From Tissierellales bacterium (GTDB lineage Bacteria; Bacillota; Clostridia; Tissierellales; VENL01), in contig JANQLB010000023.1 in the NCBI GenBank assembly GCA_028280805.1, forward strand, positions 44,013-108,012: 64,000 nucleotides of DNA, written 5' to 3'. How positions within the stretch are numbered: the stretch's first letter is position 1; each line of letters opens with the position of its first letter. Under the pieces are notes generated by a model. The model was not told the DNA's origin and ran no database searches. It worked only from the letters and a program-made list of their open reading frames with translations. The position numbers and the translations under genes are program-made. Below are positions 48,666 through 58,805 of the stretch, in pieces.

Positions 48666-49856
48666 ATGGATATACTTCAGGAGTTTTGGACAAGCACCGG
48701 CTTTCCATCGCTGATAAATACAGATAGTATTTTTCAGAGTCCTATTATAATGATAATTATAGCCTTTGCCCTTCTCTATCTAGCAATAAAGAAGGAATTT
48801 GAACCGTTATTACTGGTTCCAATAGCCTTCGGTATGCTGTTAGTTAATTTACCTTTGGGAGGATTGATGGCTGAGCCAGTTAAAGAATGGGTATTTAACG
48901 AAGAGTTAGGCGAGATGGTATATACAACGACACAAAATGGAGGACTTTTATACTATTTATACCAAGGTACTAAGCTAGGCATTTATCCACCAATTATATT
49001 TTTAGGAGTAGGAGCTATGACAGATTTTGGTCCTCTTATAGCGAACCCAAAAAGTGTTTTATTAGGAGCGGCAGCACAATTTGGTATCTTTTTTACTTTT
49101 ATTGGTGCAATTTTAATGGGTTTCACTGGACCAGAAGCTGCTTCTATAGGTATTATAGGTGGAGCTGACGGTCCTACGGCATTATTCTTAACTTCGCAGT
49201 TAGCAAGTGATTTACTAGGACCTGTAGCTGTAGCAGCTTATTCATATATGGCATTAGTTCCAATAATTCAACCACCAATCATGAAACTTCTAACTACGGA
49301 AAAACAGAGAAAAGTAAAAATGAAACAGCTAAGACCTGTTTCAAAAAGGGAGAAGATTATTTTTCCAATTGTAGTTGCTGTTTTCTGTATATTGCTTCTA
49401 CCATCAGCTGCTCCGCTTATAGGATTATTAATGTTTGGAAATCTAGTTAAAGAATGTGGAGTCGTTGAAAGGCTTTCAAATACGATACAAAACGCACTTA
49501 CTAATGCAGTAACAATCTTTTTAGGTATAACAGTCGGTGCTACAGCTTCAGCAGAAAGTTTTTTATCTCCTGAAACTTTAAAAATAATTGTATTAGGTTT
49601 AGTTGCATTTGCAATTGGAACTGCTACCGGTGTAATATTTGGTAACATAATGTATAAAGCCAGCGGCGGAAAAATTAATCCGCTTATCGGAGCGGCAGGA
49701 GTTTCTGCTGTGCCTATGGCAGCAAGAGTTGTTCAGAAAGTTGGTCAGCAGGAAAATCCTTCAAATTTCCTTCTGATGCATGCCATGGGACCAAACGTTG
49801 CAGGAGTAATTGGCTCAGCTGTTGCAGCAGGAATATTGCTCCAATTTTTTCAATAA
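48666..49856 (+). CDS. mmdB: Na+-pumping decarboxylase beta subunit
   Basis: A 396 aa polytopic membrane protein that decarboxylates carboxybiotin and exports Na+. [20 protein letters not shown] and [13 protein letters not shown] carry the conserved Asp residues of the OadB/MmdB sodium site, and [20 protein letters not shown] and [15 protein letters not shown] are further hallmarks. About ten hydrophobic segments. AGAGAGG ribosome site. A strong terminator follows. Confidence 0.95.
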   Translation: MDILQEFWTSTGFPSLINTDSIFQSPIIMIIIAFALLYLAIKKEFEPLLLVPIAFGMLLVNLPLGGLMAEPVKEWVFNEELGEMVYTTTQNGGLLYYLYQGTKLGIYPPIIFLGVGAMTDFGPLIANPKSVLLGAAAQFGIFFTFIGAILMGFTGPEAASIGIIGGADGPTALFLTSQLASDLLGPVAVAAYSYMALVPIIQPPIMKLLTTEKQRKVKMKQLRPVSKREKIIFPIVVAVFCILLLPSAAPLIGLLMFGNLVKECGVVERLSNTIQNALTNAVTIFLGITVGATASAESFLSPETLKIIVLGLVAFAIGTATGVIFGNIMYKASGGKINPLIGAAGVSAVPMAARVVQKVGQQENPSNFLLMHAMGPNVAGVIGSAVAAGILLQFFQ

Positions 49857-49882
49857 ATAATATATAAAATAATTTAATATTT

Positions 49883-49919
49883 ATAAAGGGTAGATGAGTT
49901 AACTCGTCTACCCTTTATA
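49883..49919 (+). terminator. Terminator of the methylmalonyl-CoA operon
   Basis: ATAAAGGGTAGATGAGTT pairs with AACTCGTCTACCCTTTAT across 49883-49919, an 18-bp nearly perfect stem. Confidence 0.9.
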
Positions 49920-50003
49920 GTTAATACTATAAATAATTTGCAAAAGTAAAAACAAAGCAGTATGATATACATAATAAAGTATCAAATATAGGAGGAAAAA
50001 ATA

Positions 50004-50990
50004 ATGAAAGATAAGATAATAGATATTTTAAGAGATAGTCAAGATAATTTCGTATCTGGACAAAGAATTAGTGAAATGTTTAATGTGAGTCGTGCAGCTA
50101 TTTGGAAAAATATCAATAGTCTTAAAGAGAAAGGATATGTAATAGAATCAGTATCTAGAAAAGGTTATCGCCTTACTAGTACACCAGATTTACTTACACA
50201 TCAGGAGATAAAAAGATATTTAAAAACAAAAAAAATCGAATTTAAAATTATATATTATACTTCAATAGAATCTACAAATATTAAAGCGAAAGAATTGGCA
50301 TCAGATGGTTTAGAAGAGGGAGCTGTTATTATTGCAGAAGAACAAACATCTGGTAAGGGAAGACTCGGAAGAAGTTGGACTTCACCTAAAAGTAAAGGAA
50401 TATGGATGTCACTGATTTTAAGACCTAATATATCTCCTTTGGAAGCTTCAAAAATTACTCAAATTGCAGCAGCAGCAGTATGTAAGTCTATAAGTGAATT
50501 AGGCATAAAAGCATACATAAAATGGCCAAATGATATTATACTAAACAATAAAAAAGTCTGTGGAATTCTAACAGAAATCAGTGCAGAATTAAATAAAGTT
50601 AATTATATCGTCATAGGAATAGGAGTAAATGCAAATATAGATGAAAAAGAATTTCCGCAAGAGATAAAAGATAAAGCAACTTCTCTTAAAAGTGCGTGTA
50701 ATAAAGAAGTAAGCAGAAAGGATTTAACAGCAAGAATAATTAATAATTTTGAAGAGCTATATTTGGAACTAATCGATGATAATACCATTAAGAAGTCTAT
50801 AGAAATATGCAAAGAATCATCTATTTTATTAGGAAAGAAAATAAGAATAATTGATAAAGATAGGGAAAAACTTGCAACAGCTATCGATTTAACCGACGAA
50901 GGAGAACTTTTGGTAAAAAATGAAAATGGTAAGATTGAGAAAATTATATCAGGAGAAATTTCAGTAAGAGGTTTAAATGGATACGTTTAG
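50004..50990 (+). CDS. birA: Bifunctional biotin ligase / biotin repressor
   Basis: Activates biotin and attaches it to carrier lysines, here most obviously MmdC; it can also repress biotin genes. The 328 aa protein starts with a helix-turn-helix (QRISEMFNVSRAAIWKNINS), then the ligase domain: EEQTSGKGRLGRSWTSPKSK and KWPNDIILNNKKVCGIL, and a C-terminal SH3-like domain. AGGAGG ribosome site. Placed between the biotin-dependent pump and coaX. Confidence 0.95.
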   Translation: MKDKIIDILRDSQDNFVSGQRISEMFNVSRAAIWKNINSLKEKGYVIESVSRKGYRLTSTPDLLTHQEIKRYLKTKKIEFKIIYYTSIESTNIKAKELASDGLEEGAVIIAEEQTSGKGRLGRSWTSPKSKGIWMSLILRPNISPLEASKITQIAAAAVCKSISELGIKAYIKWPNDIILNNKKVCGILTEISAELNKVNYIVIGIGVNANIDEKEFPQEIKDKATSLKSACNKEVSRKDLTARIINNFEELYLELIDDNTIKKSIEICKESSILLGKKIRIIDKDREKLATAIDLTDEGELLVKNENGKIEKIISGEISVRGLNGYV

Positions 50991-51219
50991 ATATAAAATA
51001 ACTGCCATAGAGATAAAAGAGATAACCAATATCAAAAAATGATTTAAAATAAACGTTCCTATTCATTCATTAGGAATTATAATTATGTTTTACAAATGTA
51101 CTCACTTATTATTTTAAATCATGATATTAATTATCTATATATTGTCAAAGAATAATGAAATTGTTAAAGTAAGTGTGTTGTAAAAAAAATAAAGAAAAAA
51201 TTAAAAGAAGGTGACTAAA

Positions 51220-51987
51220 TTGATTTTAGTATTTGATGTAGGTAATACAAATATTGTATTAGGCGTATACAGTAGTAAAAATTTAGAATATTCTTGGAGA
51301 ATTTCGACAGATAAAAATAAAGCATCTGATGAATATGGTATAATAATTGACCAACTGTTTAAATACAATGGTCTAAATCTGTCAGATGTTGAGGCGGTAG
51401 TTATATCTTCAGTTGTACCTACTTTAATGTATTCACTGCAGGCTATGAGTATAAAATACTGTAACAAAAAACCTTTTATAGTAGGTCCGGGAATAAAAAC
51501 TGGTATAAACATAAAAATAAACGATCCTAAGGAGCTGGGTGCAGATAGAATTGTAAATGCTATGTCCGGATATGAAAAATATGGAGGTCCTTTAATTATT
51601 GTTGATTTCGGAACGGCTACTACCTTTTGTGCTATTACTGAGAATAGAGATTATTTAGGCGGAATTATAACTCCCGGTATAAAAATATCAAGTGAAGCTT
51701 TAGCTCAAAGAACTGCTAAACTACCTAAGGTTGAATTAGTCAAGCCTCAAAATGTTATTGGTCGTGATACTGTAAGCAGCATACAATCAGGAATAATATT
51801 TGGATATGCCGGAATGGTTGATGCGGTTGTAAATAGGATGAAAGAAGAGATGGGATGTTATGTAGATAATGTTATAGCTACAGGAGGTTTATCCACTCTA
51901 ATATCTAGTGAATCTAAGACTATTACTCATGTAGATAAATTATTAACACTTGAGGGATTAAGATTGATATATGAAAGAAATAAGTAA
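51220..51987 (+). CDS. coaX: Type III pantothenate kinase
   Basis: Phosphorylates pantothenate in CoA synthesis. The 255 aa protein has the ASKHA nucleotide loop [16 protein letters not shown] at the start, [12 protein letters not shown], and [17 protein letters not shown] at 51220 (7 nt after AGAAGGTG) gives the usual start at this motif; a GTG at 51211 overlaps that site. In Bacillus coaX follows ftsH directly; here about 11 kb lies between them. Confidence 0.95.
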   Translation: MILVFDVGNTNIVLGVYSSKNLEYSWRISTDKNKASDEYGIIIDQLFKYNGLNLSDVEAVVISSVVPTLMYSLQAMSIKYCNKKPFIVGPGIKTGINIKINDPKELGADRIVNAMSGYEKYGGPLIIVDFGTATTFCAITENRDYLGGIITPGIKISSEALAQRTAKLPKVELVKPQNVIGRDTVSSIQSGIIFGYAGMVDAVVNRMKEEMGCYVDNVIATGGLSTLISSESKTITHVDKLLTLEGLRLIYERNK

Positions 51988-52023
51988 AATTTTTTATTAC
52001 ATTTATACGAAAGGATATAAAAT

Positions 52024-53004
52024 ATGAATATTGGAAATATACGACTTAACAACAATATTTCACTAGCTCCTATGGCAGGAATAACTGATGTAACATTTAG
52101 AACTATATGTAAGGAAATGGAGGTTGGACTGGTTTATACTGAGATGGTGAGTGCCAAGGGATTATTTTATAATGACAAAAAGACTGAAAATTTAATGATA
52201 ATTTCTCAAAAAGAACGTCCTACAGCCTTACAGATATTTGGCTCTGATCCAGAGATTATGTCCAAAGTAGTATATGATAAATTAAACTTGAGAGATGATA
52301 TAGATATTATTGATATTAATATGGGCTGTCCTGCACCTAAAATAGTAAGAAACGGTGATGGCAGTGCATTAATGAAAGAACCTAAATTAATAAAAAAAAT
52401 TTTAAATTCGGTAGTAAAGGCTTCTATAAAACCTATAACAGTGAAAATAAGAGAAGGGTGGGACAGTGATAATATAAACGCTGTAGAAATAGCTAAAATA
52501 GCTGAGGGAGAAGGAGTTAAGGCTATTGCTGTTCATGGTAGGACAAGAGAACAGTATTATTCTGGAAAAGCAAATTGGAATATTATAAAATTAGTAAAAG
52601 AAAACGTTTCTATACCGGTCATAGGAAATGGTGATATTTTAAGTCCCCAGGATGGTAAAAGAATGCTAGAAGAAACTGGTTGTGATGGAGTAATGATAGG
52701 CAGAGGGGCAAGAGGCAATCCATGGATATTTAAAAGAAGCTTAGCTCTTATAAATGAAGGCATAAACTTATCACCTCCTTATCCAGATGAACGTATAATT
52801 ATGGCAGTTAAACATTTAAATATGATGACAAAAGTTAAAAGAGAAATTATTGCTGTTAAAGAAATGAGAAAGCATATTGGTTGGTACATAAAGGGTTTAA
52901 AGTATTCTGCTGAGATAAGAAATACTATAAACAATATAAACAGCAAAAAAGATGTTATAAAATCTTTAGAAAGATATTTAGAAAAGTTAAGAAGTGAAAG
53001 ATAA
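52024..53004 (+). CDS. dusB: tRNA-dihydrouridine synthase
   Basis: A 326 aa flavoenzyme that reduces uridine in the tRNA D-loop. The TIM barrel holds LAPMAGITDVTFRTICKEM, the catalytic Cys in NMGCPAPKIVRNGDGSALMK, and HGRTREQYYSGKANW and GNGDILSPQDGKRM for FMN. DusB type by overall similarity. GAAAGGA ribosome site, 36 bp after coaX. Confidence 0.95.
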   Translation: MNIGNIRLNNNISLAPMAGITDVTFRTICKEMEVGLVYTEMVSAKGLFYNDKKTENLMIISQKERPTALQIFGSDPEIMSKVVYDKLNLRDDIDIIDINMGCPAPKIVRNGDGSALMKEPKLIKKILNSVVKASIKPITVKIREGWDSDNINAVEIAKIAEGEGVKAIAVHGRTREQYYSGKANWNIIKLVKENVSIPVIGNGDILSPQDGKRMLEETGCDGVMIGRGARGNPWIFKRSLALINEGINLSPPYPDERIIMAVKHLNMMTKVKREIIAVKEMRKHIGWYIKGLKYSAEIRNTINNINSKKDVIKSLERYLEKLRSER

Positions 53005-53117
53005 GGTGTAATTGAAGTACACTTTTTTTATCATAAAATTTCTTCTTTACAAGTCATACCATCCACATCCTCCTCATATAATACTTAATACACTATGCAA
53101 TGAGGGGGAGAATGAAA

Positions 53118-54104
53118 TTGAAGAAGTTTATTTATGTGTTGGCACATGAATACTATAAACAATATCTAAAACAAGGCTTTTATAAGATTATACCAGATAA
53201 ACTCCTTAATAGATTTGAGACAATAATAAAACCAAGAATAGTATGTAGTTTTTTAGGACAAAATGATGAGAATGTTAGAGGATATGGTATTGGAGTATCA
53301 CTATTAGAATTAAAAGATAATAAAGATAAATTTATTCAAAGACTTATTGAGGGTTTACAGAAAATAGAAATACAAGGTGTTGATAAAATTATATTAGACG
53401 ATATTTTACTACTAGATTATAATGATATTATTAAAATAGAAGATAATTGCAAATTGAAACTGGTTAATGGCAGAAAGATTTTACTTAATCTAGCTGCACA
53501 CATTATAGTAGAAATTTGTAAAAAAAGTGATAAAGACATTAGAAATCAGGAATTTCTTATAATAGGTGATACAAGTAAAGATACAAAAAAACTGGCATTA
53601 GAAATTGCTAAGGAGGTTAACTATTTAACAATACAAGGATTAGAAGAGTCGTGTGCATATGATATTGCCAACGAGATATTGATTAATACAGGGCTTTCAA
53701 TCCATAATACATATGACATTAATAATCGCCTTCATAAATATAACTTCATATTAAATTTATCCTCTAATCCCAATGTAGCTATAAATAAAATCAGAAAAAG
53801 AGCTATTGTACTTGATTTTGGAGTAGGTAGAGGTCTTAGTTATGATATAAGAGGCTTAAGAAGAGATATTATGGTTATATGTGATATACTACTAGAAAAT
53901 ACTAATGATTTATTATGCACAAACGAAAAAATTAAATTTGGTAAGTATTTAGATTCTCATATATATGAAAGTATTAATGAAACAATAAATAAAAAAAATT
54001 TAATAAAAATAAAAATTTACCCAGGCACATATACTATAAAGCAAGCTTGTGATGTATTCTTAAATGCAAATAGTAATAGAACAAAGTTGAATGTAAATTA
54101 TTAG
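53118..54104 (+). CDS. Conserved protein of unknown function
   Basis: I do not recognise a named family. The predicted protein of about 328 aa is cytosolic, Lys/Ile/Asn-rich and without membrane segments. Residues about 155-180 (EFLIIGDTSKDTKKLALEIA) look like a beta-alpha unit of a nucleotide-binding fold, and IRKRAIVLDFGVGRGLSYDI resembles an oxidoreductase or methyltransferase loop, but neither is diagnostic. It lies between dusB and greA, all on one strand. Start chosen as TTG at 53118, 7-8 nt after GAGGGGGA; ATGs at 53100 and 53112 precede or touch that site. Confidence 0.7.
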   Translation: MKKFIYVLAHEYYKQYLKQGFYKIIPDKLLNRFETIIKPRIVCSFLGQNDENVRGYGIGVSLLELKDNKDKFIQRLIEGLQKIEIQGVDKIILDDILLLDYNDIIKIEDNCKLKLVNGRKILLNLAAHIIVEICKKSDKDIRNQEFLIIGDTSKDTKKLALEIAKEVNYLTIQGLEESCAYDIANEILINTGLSIHNTYDINNRLHKYNFILNLSSNPNVAINKIRKRAIVLDFGVGRGLSYDIRGLRRDIMVICDILLENTNDLLCTNEKIKFGKYLDSHIYESINETINKKNLIKIKIYPGTYTIKQACDVFLNANSNRTKLNVNY

Positions 54105-54252
54105 AATTAACTATAGATAAACTCTTGACAACATAGAGTTGCTAAATTAAAATAGTTTACATATAATAGATGGTAAATATTGAGTCAGATAATGCTTTAG
54201 TGTATATTAAAATAATAAATAATATGAATTTATAGAAAGGGAGAGAGGAAAA

Positions 54253-54729
54253 TTGACAGAAAAAGAATACTTATTAACACCTAACGGTTTTAAAAAACTA
54301 GAAGATGAGCTAGATGGATTGAAAACTGTAAAAAGAAAAGAAGTTGCTCAGAGAATTAAGGAAGCACTTGCATTTGGAGATATAAGCGAAAACTCTGAGT
54401 ATGATGAAGCAAAAAATGAACAGGCTCAAGTTGAAGAAAGGATTGCTAAGCTTGAAAAAATGCTTTCAAATGCTAAAATAATTGACGAAAAAAATATATC
54501 AATAGATGCAGTAGGCATAGGTTCAAAAGTAATTGTAAAAGATAAAGAATTTAATGAAGAAATAGAATACACAATTGTAGGTTCAGCAGAGGCAGATCCT
54601 TATGAGTCAAAAATTTCAAATGAATCACCAGTAGGTAGAGCTTTGATAGGGAAAAAAGCTGGAGATATTGTAGAGGTTCAAGTGCCAGATGGAATCATAG
54701 AATATGAGGTATTAGATATTAGAAAGTAA
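54253..54729 (+). CDS. greA: Transcription elongation factor GreA
   Basis: A 158 aa protein that stimulates RNA polymerase to cleave backtracked RNA. It has the N-terminal coiled coil with [20 protein letters not shown] and [16 protein letters not shown] (acidic tip residues), and a C-terminal FKBP-like domain with [17 protein letters not shown] start after GGGAGAGAGG. 14 bp before lysS; the greA-lysS pair is common in Firmicutes. Confidence 0.97.
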   Translation: MTEKEYLLTPNGFKKLEDELDGLKTVKRKEVAQRIKEALAFGDISENSEYDEAKNEQAQVEERIAKLEKMLSNAKIIDEKNISIDAVGIGSKVIVKDKEFNEEIEYTIVGSAEADPYESKISNESPVGRALIGKKAGDIVEVQVPDGIIEYEVLDIRK

Positions 54730-54742
54730 TAAGGAGGATCTA

Positions 54743-56224
54743 ATGATGAACGATGAGAGAAACTTTAATGAAATGCTTCTTTTAAGAAGAAATAAACTTA
54801 AGGAATTAAGAGATTTAGGAAAAGATCCTTTTAAAATTGAGAAGTATGACGTATCACATAAAAGTTTATACATTATCAATAATTTTGATGAATTAGAAGG
54901 TAAACAAGTAAGTGTTGCTGGTAGGATAATGTCTAAGAGAGGTCAAGGAAAAGTAGGATTTTATGATATTCAGGATAGCGAAGGAAGAATACAGTTATTC
55001 GTTAAAATGGATATTATAGGAGAAGAGACTTATAAGCTGCTTAAAACTTATGATATTGGAGATATAGTAGGAATTAAAGGGGAAGTTTTCAAAACTAAAA
55101 TGGGAGAGATCTCCATTAGAGGTAAAGAGATTACTTTACTCTCAAAGTCTTTACAAATACTTCCGGAAAAATGGCATGGGTTAAAAGATACAGATTTAAG
55201 ATATAGACAAAGATATGTAGACCTTATTGTAAATCCTGATGTAAAAAAGACTTTTGTTATCAGGTCTAAAATCATTAAATATATTAGAGAGTTTTTAGAT
55301 AATAGAGATTTTATTGAGGTAGATACACCGGTTTTATCAACGTTAGCCGGAGGTGCGTCTGCTAGACCTTTTATTACCCATCATAATGCTTTAGATATTG
55401 AAATGTATTTAAGAATAGCCTTAGAATTACCATTAAAAAGATTAATTGTGGGAGGCTTTGACCGAGTATATGAAATGAGCAGAGTATTTAGAAACGAGGG
55501 CATGGATGCTACACATAATCCGGAATTTACAATGTTAGAACTTTATCAAGCTTATGCAGATTATGAGGATATGATGGAAATAGTAGAAGGTGTATATTCA
55601 TATGTATCAAACAAGCTTTCAGGCTCTACAAAAATAACTTTCCAAGGAGAAGAAATAGATTTAACTCCCCCTTGGCCAAGAGTTAGAATGGTAGATGCTG
55701 TTACAGAACACACTGGAGTTAATTTTGATAAAATTACTGATATAGAAGAAGCTAAAAAAGAAGCTAAGAAGTTAAAACTTGATTTAAAAGGAAATGAATC
55801 AATTGGTGAAATTATCGCTGAAGCTTTTGATAAATATGTTGAAGATAGATTAATTCAACCAGTTTTTATAACTCATCATCCGGTTGAAATTTCTCCACTA
55901 GCTAAAAAAGACCCGCAGGACTCAAGATATACTCATAGATTTGAGCCTTTTATCTGTCGTAATGAAGCAGGAAACGCATTTTCTGAGCTTAATGATCCTA
56001 TAGACCAGAAAGAAAGATTTATGAGTCAGGTTAAGAAAAGAGAAGCTGGGGATGAAGAGGCTCATATGATGGATTATGATTTTATTAATGCCCTTGAAGT
56101 AGGCCTTCCTCCAACAGGTGGTTTGGGCATTGGAATAGATAGAATGGTTATGCTATTTACTAACCAATCTTCGATAAGAGACGTTATATTATTTCCAACT
56201 ATGAAACCAATAGATAGCAAATAA
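54743..56224 (+). CDS. lysS: Lysyl-tRNA synthetase (class II)
   Basis: Charges tRNA-Lys. The 493 aa protein has the OB-fold anticodon domain ([20 protein letters not shown]), motif 1 ([13 protein letters not shown]), motif 2 ([20 protein letters not shown]) and motif 3 ([13 protein letters not shown]). AAGGAGG ribosome site. Last gene before the cassette region; a terminator follows. Confidence 0.97.
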   Translation: MMNDERNFNEMLLLRRNKLKELRDLGKDPFKIEKYDVSHKSLYIINNFDELEGKQVSVAGRIMSKRGQGKVGFYDIQDSEGRIQLFVKMDIIGEETYKLLKTYDIGDIVGIKGEVFKTKMGEISIRGKEITLLSKSLQILPEKWHGLKDTDLRYRQRYVDLIVNPDVKKTFVIRSKIIKYIREFLDNRDFIEVDTPVLSTLAGGASARPFITHHNALDIEMYLRIALELPLKRLIVGGFDRVYEMSRVFRNEGMDATHNPEFTMLELYQAYADYEDMMEIVEGVYSYVSNKLSGSTKITFQGEEIDLTPPWPRVRMVDAVTEHTGVNFDKITDIEEAKKEAKKLKLDLKGNESIGEIIAEAFDKYVEDRLIQPVFITHHPVEISPLAKKDPQDSRYTHRFEPFICRNEAGNAFSELNDPIDQKERFMSQVKKREAGDEEAHMMDYDFINALEVGLPPTGGLGIGIDRMVMLFTNQSSIRDVILFPTMKPIDSK

Positions 56225-56225
56225 T

Positions 56226-56253
56226 AAAGTCGTGGAATATTCCACGGCTTTAT
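56226..56253 (+). terminator. Terminator of greA-lysS
   Basis: AAAGTCGTGGA at 56227-56237 and TCCACGGCTTT at 56241-56251 form a stem with one G-U pair, followed by ATATTTATT. Confidence 0.85.
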
Positions 56254-56400
56254 ATTTATTACAAACTACTTCTGATGAAAAATAATTTAAAACAAAGAAA
56301 ACCTAAATAAAAACTTGTATATTTTCAGAGGAAATATTGTAAATATAACGAAATAAATAAGAAGCATAAAATAAACTGTGACAATTTGAAGTGATAATCT

Positions 56401-56658
56401 AATGGGATAAAGGTAGAAAATATTAATAATTTTAAGAATGTTTGCGAGAAAGCAAAAATAAAAAAAGATGTTTCAGTACATACATTACGACATTCTTTTA
56501 CAACACACCTATTAGAAGCCGGAACAGATATTAGATATATTCAAGAACTATTAGGACATACAAGTTCAAAAACTACAGAAATATATACGCATGTGAGCAA
56601 AACACATTTGAGAAAAATAGAAAGCCCTTTAGATAGAATATTAAAAACAAATAGTTAA
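56401..56658 (+). pseudogene. IntI-like tyrosine recombinase, C-terminal remnant
   Basis: An open frame with no start reads [20 protein letters not shown] and continues [35 protein letters not shown] and [11 protein letters not shown] before TAA. It contains four of the catalytic residues of tyrosine recombinases (His and Arg of HTLRH, His of LGH, Tyr of IYTH); the box I Arg and the N-terminal half are absent. The end SPLDRIL resembles integron integrases, whose C-termini commonly end in SPLD. The IntI-specific extra helix lies in the missing part, so the assignment rests on the tail and on the attC-like repeats downstream. Only about 85 codons remain, so it cannot be active. Confidence 0.8.
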
Positions 56659-56702
56659 TGTTTAAACAAAAATCTAAGAAAATTATACAACTATAGAAAA
56701 AG

Positions 56703-56790
56703 GTATTACCGACACAATTAGTCGTATAACATACTTATATTGAAGTATTAGCGACAAAATATAGTCGTGAATGCTTTAGTTAGATGACAT
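56703..56790 (+). promoter_or_regulatory. Putative attI recombination site
   Basis: Two similar blocks, GTATTACCGACACAATTAGT (from 56703, ending CGT at 56725) and GTATTAGCGACAAAATATAG (from 56745, ending TCGT at 56768), lie 42 bp apart and each contains a GACA...GTCG dyad. Eleven bases after the second comes GTTAGATGACAT (56779-56790), identical to the right end of the attC-like repeat at 58935-58946. GTTAGAT fits the GTTRRRY core. Paired integrase-binding repeats before a core are the layout of attI. Confidence 0.6.
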
Positions 56791-57088
56791 AGTCAATCTG
56801 GGTATTGGACTAAACCAAAGATAAGTGGTTAACAAAATCTAATCTAAAGGCTTATATAAGTAAATAATTCCTATGTATATGATAGCCTAAATGGTGTGAA
56901 GATGTTATAACCCTGTATCCAATAGCAGCTGTCCATTTGATAACTGAGTGATTAAAAGCCTGTTATTGGATTAGGAGTGGCATTTCAATATAAAAGTTGA
57001 AAGTATGTCATATGTAATATGGGAAGGATAAAGATTTACTGTTTTTGAACTAGTTAGAAAAATAAATTAGATTATGGAGGTTAATAAA
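56791..57088 (+). other. Non-coding stretch between attI-like core and first cassette gene
   Basis: About 300 bp with no convincing coding frame. ATCCAATAGCAG at 56917-56928 pairs with CTGTTATTGGAT at 56960-56971 (11 of 12), giving a hairpin. It may be the leader of the first cassette or the remains of a non-coding cassette. AATGGAGG-type ribosome site for the VOC gene ends it. Confidence 0.4.
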
Positions 57089-57439
57089 ATGATTAAAGAA
57101 TTTAGTGGTATTAATATTTCATCACATCAACCAGAAGTATTGGTTAAGTTTTATAACGAAAAGTTAGGTATTCCTATCATAGAGTTTGATGAGAATTACG
57201 ATGGTGTTTCTTTAGGGTTTATTAAGGATGCACCAGTGATTTTTATATGGGACGAGCGTAAATGGGGACCATCGAGTGAAGGTAAAGTAAATCTTGTTTT
57301 TGATTGCGATGATCTTGATAAGACGTATAAGGAACTGAAAGAGAAAAGTGTAAATTTAGATCCTCCAACAACAGCAACATGGGGAGGTAAAGAACTGAAC
57401 TTTGTCGATCCAGATGGTAATAAGATACTTCTTTTATAG
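57089..57439 (+). CDS. VOC-family (glyoxalase/bleomycin-resistance fold) protein, cassette gene 1
   Basis: A 116 aa protein of the vicinal-oxygen-chelate fold: INISSHQPEVLVKFYNEKLG at the first module and LNFVDPDGNKILLL at the last strand, where Asp-Pro-Asp-Gly-Asn is characteristic. Which metal or drug it binds is not visible; the first strand has no clear metal His. ATG at 57089 with TATGGAGG upstream. First gene of the cassette series, followed by an attC-like repeat. Confidence 0.85.
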   Translation: MIKEFSGINISSHQPEVLVKFYNEKLGIPIIEFDENYDGVSLGFIKDAPVIFIWDERKWGPSSEGKVNLVFDCDDLDKTYKELKEKSVNLDPPTTATWGGKELNFVDPDGNKILLL

Positions 57440-57494
57440 AGTAAGCATTTCTGGTCATAAATAAATGCATTGCCAAAGGGACGATTAACTACAT

Positions 57495-57611
57495 CATCTA
57501 ACATTATATTTCCGTTCGCTACGCACATCCCTTCACCGGGTGCAAGCACCGCCTAGGAGAAGGGCTCTGTGGGTCCGGTTCAGTGACGTAGGAAATACGG
57601 AACGTTATATG
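57495..57611 (+). repeat. attC-like site 1
   Basis: Begins with ATCTAAC (57496-57502; RYYYAAC-type R'' box) and ends with GTTATAT (57604-57610; R' box). Inside, TATTTCC (57506-57512) pairs with GGAAATA (57591-57597). The centre CACATCCCTTCACCGGGTGC and GGGTCCGGTTCAGTGACGT is shared with the other sites. Confidence 0.75.
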
Positions 57612-57702
57612 AAAATTGCCCATCATTTCAGGGTGATACTCTTAGGTCAAATAGAATTCATATAGTTTAATTAAAAATTTAAGATAACTATGGAGGTATG
57701 TA

Positions 57703-58749
57703 ATGAAATTAGATTTGAATGAAAAATATTTTAACCAAATTACGCAAAAGATTATCAAGAATAAAAATGTTTATGGTACAACTCTATGTGTTGAGAACGG
57801 AGAAAACACTATTTCTTGGCTTGGGTCATCTGGAAATATTGAGAAAGGAGACAGATATTTTATTGCCAGTGTCACCAAATTATATGTAACAGCTGTTATG
57901 TTAATATTAAGAGAAAAAGGATTTATTGATTTTGAAGATAAGATAACAAAATTTATAGATGACAATATACTTTGTGGTTTACATATACTAAAAGGGGTAG
58001 ATTATACAAGTGAGATAACAGTTTTACATCTCTTATCAAACACATCAGGTGTTCCAGATTATGTTAGAGGGAAAGCGGGAAAGACACTTTTTGAAGGAAA
58101 AGATGAGGTATGGTCTTTCGAAAAAGTGATTAGGATTGCCAAAAAGACTAAACCTAAATTTATGCCAGGGCAAAAAGGAAAGGCAGATTATTCAGATACA
58201 AACTATCGACTATTAGGACGAATTATCGAGCAGGTCACTGGTAAAAATCTCGGTGAAATATTTCAAGAATATATTATCAATCCATTAGGTTTACAAGATA
58301 CTTATGCATATAATGATATTAATGATAATACACCAATTTCATTGTATTATAAATCAAACCAAATTGATTTGCCATATTTTATGACTTCTGCTACAGCTGA
58401 AGCAGGGATTGTGTCAACAGCCAAGGAAGTAATGATTTTTCTTAAAGCTTTCTTTAATGATTATTTCTTCTCTAGAAAATTAATTGATGAATTGAAGAAA
58501 TGGAATCTAGTATTGTATCCAGGACAATTTTATTATGGAATAGGATTAGAGAAATTATGGGTACCACGAATTATGACTCCTATTAGACCAATAAAAGAGA
58601 TTTTAGGATTTTGGGGACAATCAGGAGCTTTTGCATTTTATAATCCAGAGACGGATCTATACTTTACAGGAACAGCTAACCAAATAAATGGATTCGGTCA
58701 TCAGGCTGCATTAAAGGCTATAATAAAAATTATAAAAGATTATCATTAA
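57703..58749 (+). CDS. Serine hydrolase (class C beta-lactamase family), cassette gene 2
   Basis: A 348 aa protein of the beta-lactamase/DD-peptidase-like fold. The nucleophile motif SxxK is ASVTKLYVTAVM (Ser about 52) and the second motif is DYSDTNYRLLGRIIEQ, with the Tyr of YSD. Toward the end GFWGQSGAFAFYNPETD takes the place of the K(T/S)G strand. No signal peptide is apparent, so it may act inside the cell as an esterase or peptidase. ATG after TATGGAGG. It is flanked by attC-like repeats. Confidence 0.88.
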   Translation: MKLDLNEKYFNQITQKIIKNKNVYGTTLCVENGENTISWLGSSGNIEKGDRYFIASVTKLYVTAVMLILREKGFIDFEDKITKFIDDNILCGLHILKGVDYTSEITVLHLLSNTSGVPDYVRGKAGKTLFEGKDEVWSFEKVIRIAKKTKPKFMPGQKGKADYSDTNYRLLGRIIEQVTGKNLGEIFQEYIINPLGLQDTYAYNDINDNTPISLYYKSNQIDLPYFMTSATAEAGIVSTAKEVMIFLKAFFNDYFFSRKLIDELKKWNLVLYPGQFYYGIGLEKLWVPRIMTPIRPIKEILGFWGQSGAFAFYNPETDLYFTGTANQINGFGHQAALKAIIKIIKDYH

Positions 58750-58805
58750 TGTTTATAATATTTAGTTAAATAATCTATAGCGTTGCTTTGAAGCTGATGG
58801 GCAAT

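Noticed and set aside
49268..49648. 126-codon minus-strand frame opposite mmdB
   Set aside because: Antisense shadow of a membrane protein gene; no start signal.
56254..56400. rRNA or tRNA genes after lysS, as in some clostridia
   Set aside because: Sequence is AT-rich and holds no rRNA- or tRNA-like segments.
57196..57549. 117-codon minus-strand frame over the VOC gene and attC-like site 1
   Set aside because: Antisense to a recognisable VOC gene and runs into the inverted repeat; no family match.
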